From positions 1 to 64,000 of the forward strand of contig NZ_FMKA01000004.1 in assembly GCF_900096945.1 (NCBI RefSeq): a DNA stretch of 64,000 nt, given 5' to 3'. Made by a program: the position numbers and the translations under genes. Source of the DNA: Anaerobium acetethylicum. GTDB lineage: Bacteria; Bacillota; Clostridia; Lachnospirales; Lachnospiraceae. The notes under the pieces are model-generated. The model was not told the DNA's origin, made no database searches, and worked only from the letters and a program-made list of their open reading frames with translations. Shown piece after piece: positions 53,253 to 62,763 of this stretch (position 1 is the first letter of the stretch; every line of letters starts with the position of its first letter).

Positions 53253-54497
53253 CTATGCGGGATGATGTCCTTTCCTCGGGCTGCCCCCGCTCTGCTGATT
53301 GGAAATTTCCCGGTACACACCGATATAATCCTCAATCCTGTCCGCCTTGCTGAAATTCTTCCTTGCGTTTCCAATGCAGGTCTCCCAGTAATAATCCGGC
53401 CCCTGCAGCTCTATTTCCTTCAGCGCGCTTATGATTTCACCGATGTTGTTTTCCTCCAGGATGTAGCCGCAGCCCGGCCTCACAAGCTCCGGATTTGCCG
53501 TGGAACCATTGGAGATGACCGGCGTTCCGCAGGCCATGGCTTCCGCCGCCACCTTTCCGAAGCTTTCCTCGCTGGAGAGGTTGAGGAACACGTTCGCCAT
53601 TGAATAATATTTCACAAGCTCTTCCACGTCATTGGTTTCCGGAACATGCAGGATGTTTCCCGGCACCACCAGGTCGCATCCGATATTGCCTACAAGGACG
53701 ATCGCCATGTTCTCTGGAAGAAGCTCCGCCAGCCTGATGAAGCCTCCCAGTCCCTTGTCCCTGGTCCATACGCTTGCGACACCGAGGACGACGAACCGGC
53801 CTTCCAGGCCCAGACTCTTTCTCAGCTCATCAGCTTCCACCGGCCTGAACACCTCCGTGTCGATCCAGTTGTAGATCCTCCTGATCATCTTTGCGGATTG
53901 GAGGATGGACTTTTTCGTCTCTCCTGTGATCCAGTCCGACACGCCGATGACGGCAAGCCTTGGGATTCCGGCAAACAGCTGCTTCTTGTCTTTCAGCATC
54001 TTTTTTGTCCTGTCGAAGAACCAGCTGGGATTATCATTTTTCAGTCTGGGACATTGTCCACATGCGTCCTTCCATTTCGGACACTTATCCACCGTATAGT
54101 GGCAGCATTTCCCCGTATAGAACCAGCAATCGTGGAGGGTAAGTACCGTAGGGATGTCCTTTTCCTTCAGATATTCCGCCAGCATCCTCAGATTGATGTA
54201 GTTGCTGTGGAGATTGTGCAGGTGGACCACATCCGGCTGCAGGTCGTCCATGAACTGCAGGAGCTTCCTGGTGGCATGCTTTGAAAAATATGCCTGGGTA
54301 CCTGACACCCTGGACAGCAGCCCGTGGATCCTGACATCCATGGGGCTTCCTATCCGGTAGTCCTTCTGGTATGGGATCCCTGCGGAGTATGCAATGAAGC
54401 ATTCCTCCCCATGGTCGTTCAGGTAATCGGCTATCTCTGTGCACATCCTGCCTGTGCTCCTTATTCCGCTCACTGCGTTGATCAGTAGTACCCTCAT
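53253..54497 (-). CDS. Glycosyltransferase family 4
   Basis: A 414-residue GT4 enzyme. LLINAVSGIRSTGRMCTEIA and VVHLHNLHSNYINLRMLAEY mark the N-terminal half; a Cys-rich stretch (TGKCCHYTVDKCPKWKDACG) is typical of this subfamily. Donor motifs are LGVASVWTRDKGLGGFIRLA and LNLSSEESFGKVAAEAMACG. It overlaps its upstream neighbour by 4 bp. Confidence 0.85.
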   Translation of the reverse strand: MRVLLINAVSGIRSTGRMCTEIADYLNDHGEECFIAYSAGIPYQKDYRIGSPMDVRIHGLLSRVSGTQAYFSKHATRKLLQFMDDLQPDVVHLHNLHSNYINLRMLAEYLKEKDIPTVLTLHDCWFYTGKCCHYTVDKCPKWKDACGQCPRLKNDNPSWFFDRTKKMLKDKKQLFAGIPRLAVIGVSDWITGETKKSILQSAKMIRRIYNWIDTEVFRPVEADELRKSLGLEGRFVVLGVASVWTRDKGLGGFIRLAELLPENMAIVLVGNIGCDLVVPGNILHVPETNDVEELVKYYSMANVFLNLSSEESFGKVAAEAMACGTPVISNGSTANPELVRPGCGYILEENNIGEIISALKEIELQGPDYYWETCIGNARKNFSKADRIEDYIGVYREISNQQSGGSPRKGHHPA

Positions 54498-55792
54498 CGA
54501 TCCGCCTCCAGTATCGTCTCAAAGTCATGCATCATCTCTTTTTGGATCATCGACTTCCTGTGGTTCCTCTCGCTGCATGCATAGGCCTTTTCCGCATAGA
54601 CCCTGATGATGTCCGGATTGTCCACAATCTCTTTGAGGGTCTTCCCGATGTCCTTCAGGTCGTCGATGCAGATTGCCGCATCCTCCCTTTTCAGGTACCG
54701 GTAGCCCGACTGGCCGTTCCAGCACACTGCCATGACGGCGCATCCGCTTGCCAGGCAGTCCACGATTTTCGTGGAAAAGGAAAGCCTGGTGATGAGCCTG
54801 TTCTGCAGCTCAAAGGATTCCGCATGGATCGCGATGTCGCTCTCCCTGTATTTCTTCTTCAGCTCCCTGGGCGGGACCGCTCCGCGGAAAAAGGAGTTTA
54901 CGCCGTCATCCAGCAGGGCTTTCTGCTTCTCGCCGATCTCATTTCCCGAATAGATATCCAGGACCATCCTGACGCCGCCTTTGTTGATCTCCCTCAGGGC
55001 CTTGGAAATTTCTCCTAGCGTCTTCCAGCGTCCGCAGTAGATGTTGCCTCCGTAAATGAGCCTGATGGGCTTGTTGACGGTTTCCTTCTTCGGGATTTCC
55101 AAAATATCGCTGCCCTTTCGCAGGATCTTCATGCTGCAGCCGAAGGCCTCGATGCATTCCTTCATCTGCTCTTCCGTGGTGGTATAGGTCAGATCATAAT
55201 AGGGAAAGGTTTTCCTCAGGTTTCTCCTGAGTGCCAGCCTGTTCAGCCAGTAGACCAGGGAAAGCCTGAACTGCTTCATGGAGTAGTGGTCATCCATGAT
55301 ATAGGAAATGACCGGCTTCCTGGTAAGCTCTGCCACGTACCTGTCCATAGCCAGCAGGATATGACTTCCGTAACAGGGAGCAAATATGATGTCAGGATCG
55401 AACTCCTTTACGAAGGTCTCGAACTCCTTATTCTTCCAGTCGGAAAACTTCCAGATCAGCTCCTTGAACACATAGAACAGCTGCACCCTGTGGTGCCTGA
55501 AGAAGCTGTAGAAATTTCCGGTTTCCTTCTCCACCTTTTCACATTTGACCTCGTCATCGGGGAAGTCCTCGAACTCCAGGGCCCGGCCGGCCGGCTGCCT
55601 CTTCAGGATGCTCCTGATGCAGTCGATATCTGTGAACTGGTAATACTTTTTGCATATTTTATTGGATGGCATGCCCGGATTGCAGTAGATCTGGGCGAAT
55701 TCCGCATCCATGCCATTGAACAGATTGGTAAATGTATTTCCGCCGCTCGTGTCGCTCCTCCACACCTCGGCTGCAACGATCAGAATCCTCAT
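54494..55792 (-). CDS. Glycosyltransferase (GT4-like)
   Basis: A 432-residue GT-B-like enzyme. The N-terminus is ILIVAAEVWRSDTSGGNTFT; the donor half has LIYGGNIYCGRWKTLGEISK and a degenerate EX7E region around HAESFELQNRLITRLSFSTK, followed by DCLASGCAVMAV. It is more divergent than its neighbours, so the substrate is open. ATG 55792 behind GGGGGG is preferred over the repeat-derived upstream starts. Confidence 0.75.
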   Translation of the reverse strand: MRILIVAAEVWRSDTSGGNTFTNLFNGMDAEFAQIYCNPGMPSNKICKKYYQFTDIDCIRSILKRQPAGRALEFEDFPDDEVKCEKVEKETGNFYSFFRHHRVQLFYVFKELIWKFSDWKNKEFETFVKEFDPDIIFAPCYGSHILLAMDRYVAELTRKPVISYIMDDHYSMKQFRLSLVYWLNRLALRRNLRKTFPYYDLTYTTTEEQMKECIEAFGCSMKILRKGSDILEIPKKETVNKPIRLIYGGNIYCGRWKTLGEISKALREINKGGVRMVLDIYSGNEIGEKQKALLDDGVNSFFRGAVPPRELKKKYRESDIAIHAESFELQNRLITRLSFSTKIVDCLASGCAVMAVCWNGQSGYRYLKREDAAICIDDLKDIGKTLKEIVDNPDIIRVYAEKAYACSERNHRKSMIQKEMMHDFETILEADR

Positions 55793-55812
55793 TTTGCATC
55801 CCCCCTGACTCT

Positions 55813-55893
55813 GCATCCTGTATGCGCTCTCTGTCTGTATCATCATGCATCCTGTATGCGCTCTCTGTCTGTATCATCATGCATCCTGTATGC
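55813..55893. repeat. 34-bp tandem repeat
   Basis: Two full identical units and 13 bp of a third, each starting GCATCCTGTATGC. It lies in the leader of the glycosyltransferase gene and contains in-frame ATGs. Confidence 0.9.
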
Positions 55894-55912
55894 CGCTTTC
55901 TCCGTAAACCCC

Positions 55913-57004
55913 TCACTCTGCCATCAGCCGGCTTATGGTTGCCTCCACTACCTTTTTCTTGTCAAAGGCGTTCTCTATGTGACACCTGCCCTTTTCCCCG
56001 ATGTGCATCCTTTCGTCACGGGAAAGCCTCAGGAAATCCTCCATCTTCTCATACAGGTCCCTGCTGTCCTTCACCCTGACCAGGTAGCCTGTCTCGCCGT
56101 CTATGACGGCTTCCCTGCACCCCGGAATGTCGCTGGTGATCAGCGGCCTGCCCATGGCTGCACACTCCAGGAGGGTGTTGGCCATGCCCTCATGATAGGA
56201 TGGAAGCACGAAGCAGTCGGCCTGCCTGATGAATGGCCTGACATCGGCCTGGAAGCCATAATACCTGATGCATCCCTTGTCCTCCAGCGCTTCTACCCTC
56301 TGCCTGTAATCCTCCTCGAAGGTCCCCAGGATGTCAAAGACCACATCCCCGTACTTTTCCATGATCCGCTCCGCCGCTTCAAACAGCTCGTCCACACCCT
56401 TTTCCTTCATGATTCTTCCCATGAAGAGGAAATGGGTCTCACCGGCATGGCAGGGCGGTCCGCAGAACTGGAATTCTTCCAGGTTCACGCCTGCACCGTT
56501 GAGCCTGCAGGCCTTTTCTTCTCCCACGATCTTTTTGTCTATGAAAACCTGCCGGTTCTCCTCGTTTTCAAAAAATATGGTCTTTGCATGTTTTCCGGCT
56601 ATCCTGTAGAGGAACACCACCAGGTCCTTCAGCAGCCCGTCCTTCTGGAAGGCTGTTCCAAGCCCGGTTACATTCATGGCATAGGGCACCTTTTTTATCC
56701 GCCCGGCAATCCCTCCGTAGAGATTGGGCTTGATGGTATAGGTTACCAGAAGATCCGGCCTGATTTCGTCCACGATCTTCATATAATGCCGCAGAAGCCT
56801 GAAATCCCTGACGGGATTGATTCCCCTTCTGTCCAGATCCGCATCTATGAACCGGCATCCCATATCTGTCAGGGACTTTATATAGGGTCCGTCCGGCAGG
56901 GCTATGAAAACCTGGTCTCCCTGGTCTATCATTTCCTGAATCAGTTCCTTCCTGAATTTATAAAGCCCGGAATCCAGATTTGTCAGTATCAGAATCTTCT
57001 TCAT
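55913..57004 (-). CDS. Glycosyltransferase family 4
   Basis: A 363-residue GT4 enzyme. The start ILILTNLDSGLYKFRKELIQ and the motif ETHFLFMGRIMKEKGVDELF resemble CapM/WbuB-type N-acetylfucosaminyl or galacturonosyl transferases. The EX7E site is LPSYHEGMANTLLECAAMGR. With UDP-FucNAc made in the same locus, an N-acetylfucosaminyltransferase role is possible. Confidence 0.85.
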   Translation of the reverse strand: MKKILILTNLDSGLYKFRKELIQEMIDQGDQVFIALPDGPYIKSLTDMGCRFIDADLDRRGINPVRDFRLLRHYMKIVDEIRPDLLVTYTIKPNLYGGIAGRIKKVPYAMNVTGLGTAFQKDGLLKDLVVFLYRIAGKHAKTIFFENEENRQVFIDKKIVGEEKACRLNGAGVNLEEFQFCGPPCHAGETHFLFMGRIMKEKGVDELFEAAERIMEKYGDVVFDILGTFEEDYRQRVEALEDKGCIRYYGFQADVRPFIRQADCFVLPSYHEGMANTLLECAAMGRPLITSDIPGCREAVIDGETGYLVRVKDSRDLYEKMEDFLRLSRDERMHIGEKGRCHIENAFDKKKVVEATISRLMAE

Positions 57005-57088
57005 GTCAACCCCTGCCTTTCCATCTGAAGGGGCGAACTCCCTTCCAATGAATGTATCGTTACTGTCCGCATCATGAACAGCAACGCT

Positions 57089-58153
57089 TTACCCCCTGTA
57101 TTCCGGGAAAAATGACGTCTTCAGCTCCCTTTGCCCGTTGCATGTCCTGATGTCCATGCACCTTTGATAGCATTCCTGGTCAAATATCTTTTTCCCGATA
57201 TAGAAGGTATAGTTGGAATTCCGGTTGAAGGAGCTCTTGAATCTGTAGAGGCTGTCTTCCCCGCCTCCAAGCCCGCCTCCCATATGAAGGGTCTTCATGC
57301 CGTTCCTGCATCCCCATACGGCCATTTCATGGACCATCAAGGATACGGGTTCCAGATCCTGGTATTCCCGCAGGGACGTCATCAGGTGGCAGTGCATCTT
57401 TTTATTGACAAATAGCACGATGGACATGGCGACGATCTTATCCTGATAAACGCTGTAGAACATCAGGGAATTGTACCGGCAGTCGTTCAGTATGCTGTCA
57501 TAAAACTCTTTTTTGAAATAGTAATACGGGTCGGCATTGTCCTTGTCCATGGTCTTGTTGTACATCTCCATAAAATAGCCCATAAGCTTTTCGCTGAGCC
57601 CCCAGTATACCTGTATTCCGTTGGTCCGGGCCTTCCTGATCCTGTTCCTTTTCTTGCTTTCTATATTGTCCCAGATCAGGGATTCCGAATCCAGAGCCAG
57701 GCCGATGGTCTTCCCCTTGTCCAGGATGTCGTACATCTGGTCCAGCTTCTTATGGTTTTCAAGAATGGGATGGAATCTCACGAACTCGCTTACGATCTTC
57801 TTCTCCCTGCAGAGCCTGATGTATTCTTTATCGAGAAGCCTGATCTCTTCTTCTGATGTATTTCCCTCCAGGAGGAACCCGCCGTATCCATAGGGGGTCG
57901 CGATGTCATAGCATTCCCGGGGCTTCAGCACGTCGCAGAGCTCACTGCATGCCCAAAGCTCCCTGAGCATGACCACGTTGATTCCCTTTAGCCTGCCGTT
58001 GTTGTAGTAGAACAGACAGGGGTTTCCATCGCCGTGGAGCATAAATGCCTTTACATAGCCGCTGAAATAATAGATATCATGGTTTTTGAATGACCTTACC
58101 GTATCATCCCATATATCGCTCTCCTCTATGGAAATCATCTTTATATTCTGCAT
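57089..58153 (-). CDS. FemAB-like GNAT acyltransferase
   Basis: A 354-residue protein with a duplicated GNAT fold. SKKRNRIRKARTNGIQVYWG (about 167-186) and the second half with YNSLMFYSVYQDKIVAMSIV and HLMTSLREYQDLEPVSLMVH match the FemX/BioF2-like acyltransferase group. Such proteins transfer amino acids or acyl groups, for example to an aminosugar of the repeat unit. The aminotransferase genes next to it would provide the amino group. The exact substrate is unknown. Confidence 0.75.
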   Translation of the reverse strand: MQNIKMISIEESDIWDDTVRSFKNHDIYYFSGYVKAFMLHGDGNPCLFYYNNGRLKGINVVMLRELWACSELCDVLKPRECYDIATPYGYGGFLLEGNTSEEEIRLLDKEYIRLCREKKIVSEFVRFHPILENHKKLDQMYDILDKGKTIGLALDSESLIWDNIESKKRNRIRKARTNGIQVYWGLSEKLMGYFMEMYNKTMDKDNADPYYYFKKEFYDSILNDCRYNSLMFYSVYQDKIVAMSIVLFVNKKMHCHLMTSLREYQDLEPVSLMVHEMAVWGCRNGMKTLHMGGGLGGGEDSLYRFKSSFNRNSNYTFYIGKKIFDQECYQRCMDIRTCNGQRELKTSFFPEYRG

Positions 58154-58157
58154 CTTC

Positions 58158-59276
58158 TCAACCCCTCTTGAATTTCTTCAAAACCTCAGCAAAATACACC
58201 ATCTCCTCGTCGCCATATCTCTGGTCGCACACGAGGGACAGTTCCATCTCATAAAGCCCAAGAGCTTTTTCCGAATCGAACCTGTGGTATCCGGTCAGAG
58301 GCCAGTGCTGGGGGCAGTATATGCCCTTCTCGATCAGGTAGCGGCTCAGCTGCTTTCTCGTTTCGCTTTCTGCCAGGACCGGAAGGAACAGGGGACAGTC
58401 GTTTTCACGGATCTCCCCGAACAGAGGCCTGATTCCATCCAGCTCCCTGACGGCCTCCAGCAGGATGCCTGCATTCCGTCTCCTGCGTTCTGCCATCTTT
58501 TCCGTATCCGTATTGGCAAAGATGGACCTGGATTCCCGGTCCGCCCCGTAATTTTTGTAGTCCTTGTCCAGTATGGCCGTTGCTTCGCCATACAGCTTCA
58601 GATATGCCTCTTTTTCTCCCCTGGCGTCTTCTATAAAGGCCTGTTTTGCCCTTGCAGCCGCTTCCCGCTTCTCCACGTATTCGTGGTTGACGGCTTCCGG
58701 TTCTTCCAGACAGAAGGCCCCTGTATGCTTCCTTGCTGTTGCCAGCCCAGGCAGGTACATCCATTTTCGCAGGCTTGAAAAGCTGTAGTCCGGCTGGACT
58801 TCCATCCTGCTGCCCGTGAAGCAGGAATGGGTGGTGTCTTCGATGACGGCTCCCGCCTTCCGAAGCTTCTCATTCTGAAGCTTCTCCTTGTGCTGCTCTT
58901 CCTTGTGCTGCTCTTCTTTATGCAGCTCTTCCCCGGCAGCCGCCTGGCCGAATCCGAAATAGGTCATGACCAGGATGCCGTCATCACCGCCCAGGTCGGG
59001 ATATTCCTGCACCAGATGTCCGCCTTCCACGTACACCGGATAAAATTTGATGCCGGCCCTGTTCTCCATAAAGGGAATCACCATCCACTCGCAGCAGTAG
59101 GTGGGAAGGTAGAACCTTTTGATATGCCTGTACCGTTCATCCTGCTTCATGTCCCGGAGTATGAAGTCAAGGGCCGTCCTTCCGGACAGCAGGCAGAAGG
59201 AATCAGGTGCAGAATGCATCTCTGCGCTTCCATCCTGCTTTATTCTCCAGAACTCACTTCCGATCTCCCTCATCAT
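58158..59276 (-). CDS. Divergent DegT-like PLP aminotransferase
   Basis: About 372 residues, fold-type I PLP enzyme. FCLLSGRTALDFILRDMK is the cofactor phosphate region; AGAVIEDTTHSCF holds the Asp that pairs with the PLP nitrogen; YSFSSLRKWMYLPG carries the probable Schiff-base Lys. It is shorter and more divergent than DegT. An insertion of near-repeated HKEEQ units (about 135-155), encoded by an 18-bp tandem repeat, interrupts the domain. ATG 59276 (or 59273) follows GGGAGG; it overlaps the sugar transferase gene by about 23 bp. Confidence 0.7.
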   Translation of the reverse strand: MMREIGSEFWRIKQDGSAEMHSAPDSFCLLSGRTALDFILRDMKQDERYRHIKRFYLPTYCCEWMVIPFMENRAGIKFYPVYVEGGHLVQEYPDLGGDDGILVMTYFGFGQAAAGEELHKEEQHKEEQHKEKLQNEKLRKAGAVIEDTTHSCFTGSRMEVQPDYSFSSLRKWMYLPGLATARKHTGAFCLEEPEAVNHEYVEKREAAARAKQAFIEDARGEKEAYLKLYGEATAILDKDYKNYGADRESRSIFANTDTEKMAERRRRNAGILLEAVRELDGIRPLFGEIRENDCPLFLPVLAESETRKQLSRYLIEKGIYCPQHWPLTGYHRFDSEKALGLYEMELSLVCDQRYGDEEMVYFAEVLKKFKRG

Positions 59277-60042
59277 GCCACCTCCCCGATTCTTTCCTGT
59301 ACAGGTCGAAATCCACATTGACCCCTTCGCCGCGTACAAGGATGTTGCTTCTCTTAAGCACTTTCAAAGCCGTCTGCAGGATGATCTTCATGTCCATCAG
59401 AAAGGACATGTTCTCTATGTATTTGAGGTCGTATGCAAACCGCTGGTCCCAGTCGATGAGGTTCCTTCCGCTGACCTGGGCAAGGCCCGTAAGACCCGAC
59501 CTGACGTCATGCCTGCGCTTCTCGTCTTCTGTGTAATAGGGCAGATATTTGAGCAGGAGAGGCCTCGGCCCGACAATGCTCATGTCTCCCTTCAGTATAT
59601 TGAGGATTTCAGGAATTTCGTCAAGGCTTGTGTTTCTCAGAAAGTATCCTAATTTTGTTATCCTCCTGTCGTCAGGCAGGAGCTCGCCCTTTTCATCCCT
59701 CTGATCCGTCATGGTCCTGAACTTATAAAGCCGGAACTCCTTCTCTCCCATTCCAAGCCTCTTCTGCCTGAAGAATACTGGGCTTCCCATATCCACCCTG
59801 ACAAGGGCTGCCACCACCAGGAGCACCGGGCTCAGCAGGATGATTGCAGCTGCCGACAGCAGGATGTCAAAAGGTCTTTTTCCGAACCGGCTGTATATGC
59901 CGTCCTTGCCTTTCCAGATGGATTTTCCGATTTTATTTTGTTTTGCAGGTTGTTCTGTACCTGGTTTTACATGCGGTTCTGTATCTTGTTTTACATATGA
60001 CTCTGTACCTGGTTTTACATATGATTCTGTACCTGTTTTCAT
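59254..60042 (-). CDS. Initiating sugar-phosphate transferase (short PglC/WcaJ-core type), locus 2
   Basis: A 262-residue enzyme holding only the catalytic bac_transf domain: KRPFDILLSAAAIILLSPVL (membrane hairpin), FFRQKRLGMGEKEFRLYKFR, LDEIPEILNILKGDMSIVGP and RSGLTGLAQVSGRNLIDWD. It loads the first sugar of locus 2. The N-terminal 35 residues are four eight-residue repeats (TESYVKPG type), a coding minisatellite not normal for the family. The start is ATG 60042 behind GGAG. Confidence 0.85.
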   Translation of the reverse strand: MKTGTESYVKPGTESYVKQDTEPHVKPGTEQPAKQNKIGKSIWKGKDGIYSRFGKRPFDILLSAAAIILLSPVLLVVAALVRVDMGSPVFFRQKRLGMGEKEFRLYKFRTMTDQRDEKGELLPDDRRITKLGYFLRNTSLDEIPEILNILKGDMSIVGPRPLLLKYLPYYTEDEKRRHDVRSGLTGLAQVSGRNLIDWDQRFAYDLKYIENMSFLMDMKIILQTALKVLKRSNILVRGEGVNVDFDLYRKESGRWHDEGDRK

Positions 60043-60044
60043 AT

Positions 60045-61157
60045 TTATCTCCACACCCCTTTTATGATGCCGGCGACCCTGTCCATCTGCTCTCCGGTCA
60101 TCTTCGTATCGCTTGGCAGGCAGACGCCGTTCTCAAACAGCTGTTCCGCCACATGGCTTCCTACGAAGTCATAGCTGCGGAAGAAGGGCTGCATGTGGAG
60201 CGGCTTCCATACGGGCCTGGACTCGATGTTCTCCTTCTCGAGGGCTGTCATGATATCCAGGGGCCTTACCTTTCCACGGAGGGTAATGCAGCTCAGCCAG
60301 CAGTTCGGCTCATCCCAGTCATTTTGAGGCATGAAGCCTACGCCTTCAAGTCCTCCCAGTTCCTTCCGGTAAAACTCACAGATCGCTTTCTTCTTCGCGA
60401 CCCTTTCCTCCAGGACCCTGAGCTGCCCCCTGCCGATTCCTGCGACGACGTTGCTCATCTTATAGTTATATCCAAGCTCCTCATGCTGATAATGTCTGGC
60501 CGGCTCCCTGCTCTGGGTCGCCCAGAACTTCACCTTTGCGATCCGCTCCTGGTCGTCCGACACCAGCATCCCGCCTCCGGAACTGGTTATGATCTTATTT
60601 CCGTTAAAGCTGAATATCCCGTAGTCTCCTATGCTCCCCGTGTATCTTCCCTTGTACAGGGATCCCAGGGATTCCGCCGCATCCTCGATCATCACGGCAT
60701 TGTGTCTCCTGCAGATCTCTCCGATCCTGTCCATATCTGCGGAAAGGCCGAATATGTGGACCACGATCACGGCTTTTACATTCCTGTGGGTCTGGAAGGC
60801 CCTCTCCAGGGCTTCCGGGTCCATGTTCCAGGTCTCGTAGTCGCTGTCTATGAAGACAGGCACTGCATTCTGATAGATGATGGGATTTACGGTTCCTGCG
60901 AAGGTCAGGCTCGAGCAGAAGACGATGTCCCCGCTTCCCACTCCGGCCGCCTTCAGGGCCATATGGATGGCTGCCGTGCCGGAAGTCAGCGCAGCCGCAT
61001 ATTTCACGCCTGTCTTTTCCGACATCTCTTTTTCAAATTCGTCCACGTTCTTTCCAAGCGGCGCGATCCAGTTGGATTCGAATGCCTCGTGGACATACTG
61101 AAGCTCATAACCCTCATCGCTCATATGAGGCGACGATAAAAAGATTCTCTCTCCCAT
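60045..61157 (-). CDS. DegT/DnrJ/EryC1/StrS sugar aminotransferase
   Basis: A 370-residue PLP enzyme. LTSGTAAIHMALKAAGVG, EDAAESLGSLYKGRYTGSIG and FSFNGNKIITSSGGGML, where Lys binds PLP, are diagnostic. ESNWIAPLGKNVDEFEKEM is typical of PglE-like 4-aminotransferases, which make a 4-amino-4,6-dideoxy sugar. Its partner transferase next door may be PglC-like, supporting a bacillosamine-type first sugar; that is inference. The start is ATG 61157, seven bases past the G-run. Confidence 0.9.
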   Translation of the reverse strand: MGERIFLSSPHMSDEGYELQYVHEAFESNWIAPLGKNVDEFEKEMSEKTGVKYAAALTSGTAAIHMALKAAGVGSGDIVFCSSLTFAGTVNPIIYQNAVPVFIDSDYETWNMDPEALERAFQTHRNVKAVIVVHIFGLSADMDRIGEICRRHNAVMIEDAAESLGSLYKGRYTGSIGDYGIFSFNGNKIITSSGGGMLVSDDQERIAKVKFWATQSREPARHYQHEELGYNYKMSNVVAGIGRGQLRVLEERVAKKKAICEFYRKELGGLEGVGFMPQNDWDEPNCWLSCITLRGKVRPLDIMTALEKENIESRPVWKPLHMQPFFRSYDFVGSHVAEQLFENGVCLPSDTKMTGEQMDRVAGIIKGVWR

Positions 61158-61233
61158 ATCCATACCCCCCTTGTGGCCATCAGGATTCCATGCTGTGCAG
61201 GCAGATCTGCCTGCCATGGCCTCTGATGCCCGG

Positions 61234-61920
61234 CTAATACTGTCCGTAGTATTTTCCGTAATATTTTCCATAGATTCCCTTGTCTTTGTGCTCCACCTTG
61301 TTCAGCACGGCCCCAAGAATCCTGCAGTTGCTCTTTTCGAGCTGCTCCACGATCTTCTGGGCAAATTTGTAGCTGATGGCATTGGATTCGATGACGAGCA
61401 CGGCTCCGTCGCTCTGTCCGGCGATTACCGCCGCATCGATGACCCTTCCCAAAGGAGGCGTATCGATTATGATATAGTCATACATCTCCCTGAATTCCGC
61501 TATCATGCTCTGGTATCTGCTGTTTCCAAGCAGCTCTGCCGGATTTGGCGGAACCTGGCCTGAAAATATGACTTGCATATTCTCCGCACTTGTAGTGCAA
61601 ATTATGGAATCCAGGCTTTCCTGGCCCGACAGATAATGGGAGAGCCCTTTTAAGGACGTCTCCACTTTGTAGCGTCCTACCAGCACGGATTTCCTCAGGT
61701 CTGCATCTATGAACATGACTTTTTTCCCTGCCTCAGCCATAGAAACAGCCAGCCTAAAGGAGATTTCCGTCTTTCCTTCATTGGGCGTGCAGCTGGTAAT
61801 GGCAATCACCTTGATATCGCTGCCGCAAAACAGGATATTGGTCCGCAGCCCCTTATATGCTTCATTACTTAGATAATCCATCTTCCGGTCGATATCTATC
61901 TTCACGTTCTGCATAGCCAT
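61234..61920 (-). CDS. cpsD: CpsD-type tyrosine autokinase, locus 2
   Basis: A 228-residue BY-kinase paralogous to that of locus 1. Walker A TSCTPNEGKTE, Walker A' VMFIDADLRKS and YIIIDTPPLG are conserved. The Tyr tail is shorter, about three YYGK-type units. The start is taken as ATG 61920; ATG 61914 is equally possible. It overlaps the CpsC gene by about 55 bp. Confidence 0.9.
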   Translation of the reverse strand: MAMQNVKIDIDRKMDYLSNEAYKGLRTNILFCGSDIKVIAITSCTPNEGKTEISFRLAVSMAEAGKKVMFIDADLRKSVLVGRYKVETSLKGLSHYLSGQESLDSIICTTSAENMQVIFSGQVPPNPAELLGNSRYQSMIAEFREMYDYIIIDTPPLGRVIDAAVIAGQSDGAVLVIESNAISYKFAQKIVEQLEKSNCRILGAVLNKVEHKDKGIYGKYYGKYYGQY

Positions 61921-62707
61921 CCTGTCCTTTCTCATATCGGGCGTCTTTGACTCTGGTATATTTCTCCTTGCTATACTTGTCCTTGATTTTTTTCGTCTTC
62001 CTGTCATGCTTCTCTTCCTCTTCCGCTATTGGAATCAATCCCAGAATGCTCAGATTCAGATACTCTTCAATATCGTTCTCATTCTTGATTGAGTCATCAA
62101 ACATGTAGACCAGCAGGATGACAAAGCACGAAAGAACGATGCCTGCCATTCCGCCTATGGCCACGTTCATAAGGACATTAGGGCTCACCGCATAAATAGG
62201 AAAATTCCCTTCTTCCACCGTCTTAACCTTTTCAATGTCCATGATCGCAGCGATTCTTGCAGCGGATACATCAGCCAGGGCATCGGCAATACTTTTTGCC
62301 ATTTCCGGATCCTTGTTTCTGACTGTGATCTGCAGGATGCGCGTATCCGGCAGTTCACTTACCGATACCATCTGCAGCACTTCCTCAACACCGTAGGACA
62401 GACCCAGCTTATGGATCACCTTTTCTATAACGGGCCGGCTCTGCACCATGACCTGGTAGTCCTTGGTCAGCTGGGCCGAGGTCTGAAGGTCGCTGAAGGT
62501 GGTCGTGGCTGTGTCCTCCCGGTTCAGCACATAGATCTTTGTGCTGGATTCATACACCGGATCGATCATGACCTTGGTGAAAATGTACATGAATAGCGCC
62601 ATACCCACGGCTGCGAGCATGATGATCCAAAATTTTTCAAAGAGTATGAAAAACAGCTGCTTCAAATCGTAATTGTCCTCTGTCTTCTTTTTCTTCTCTC
62701 GCTCCAT
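61865..62707 (-). CDS. cpsC: CpsC/Wzz-type chain-length protein, locus 2
   Basis: A 280-residue membrane protein with helices near 25-45 and 178-200 and the family start YDLKQLFFILFEKFWIIMLA. The middle domain is close to the locus 1 paralogue (PVYESSTKIYVLNREDTATT). A long charged C-terminal tail (about 225-280) is cytosolic and would contact CpsD. Confidence 0.9.
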   Translation of the reverse strand: MEREKKKKTEDNYDLKQLFFILFEKFWIIMLAAVGMALFMYIFTKVMIDPVYESSTKIYVLNREDTATTTFSDLQTSAQLTKDYQVMVQSRPVIEKVIHKLGLSYGVEEVLQMVSVSELPDTRILQITVRNKDPEMAKSIADALADVSAARIAAIMDIEKVKTVEEGNFPIYAVSPNVLMNVAIGGMAGIVLSCFVILLVYMFDDSIKNENDIEEYLNLSILGLIPIAEEEEKHDRKTKKIKDKYSKEKYTRVKDARYEKGQDGYAEREDRYRPEDGLSK

Positions 62708-62763
62708 ATCTCTCCCCCATTTATACAGAGTCGTCGCAGCGATTCAGCCCTCACGGCCAAAAG

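Noticed and set aside
54297-54309. GGTACCTGACACC, the palindrome arm, inside a glycosyltransferase gene
   Set aside because: Only 13 bp of one arm, in frame in a conserved protein, with no second arm. Kept as coincidence, though its length is notable.
55286-57028. Plus-strand open frame of 580 codons
   Set aside because: Antisense shadow of two glycosyltransferase genes in GC-rich DNA, running through a tandem repeat; no recognisable protein.
59844-61139. Plus-strand open frame of 431 codons
   Set aside because: Antisense to the DegT aminotransferase and sugar transferase genes, both well supported.
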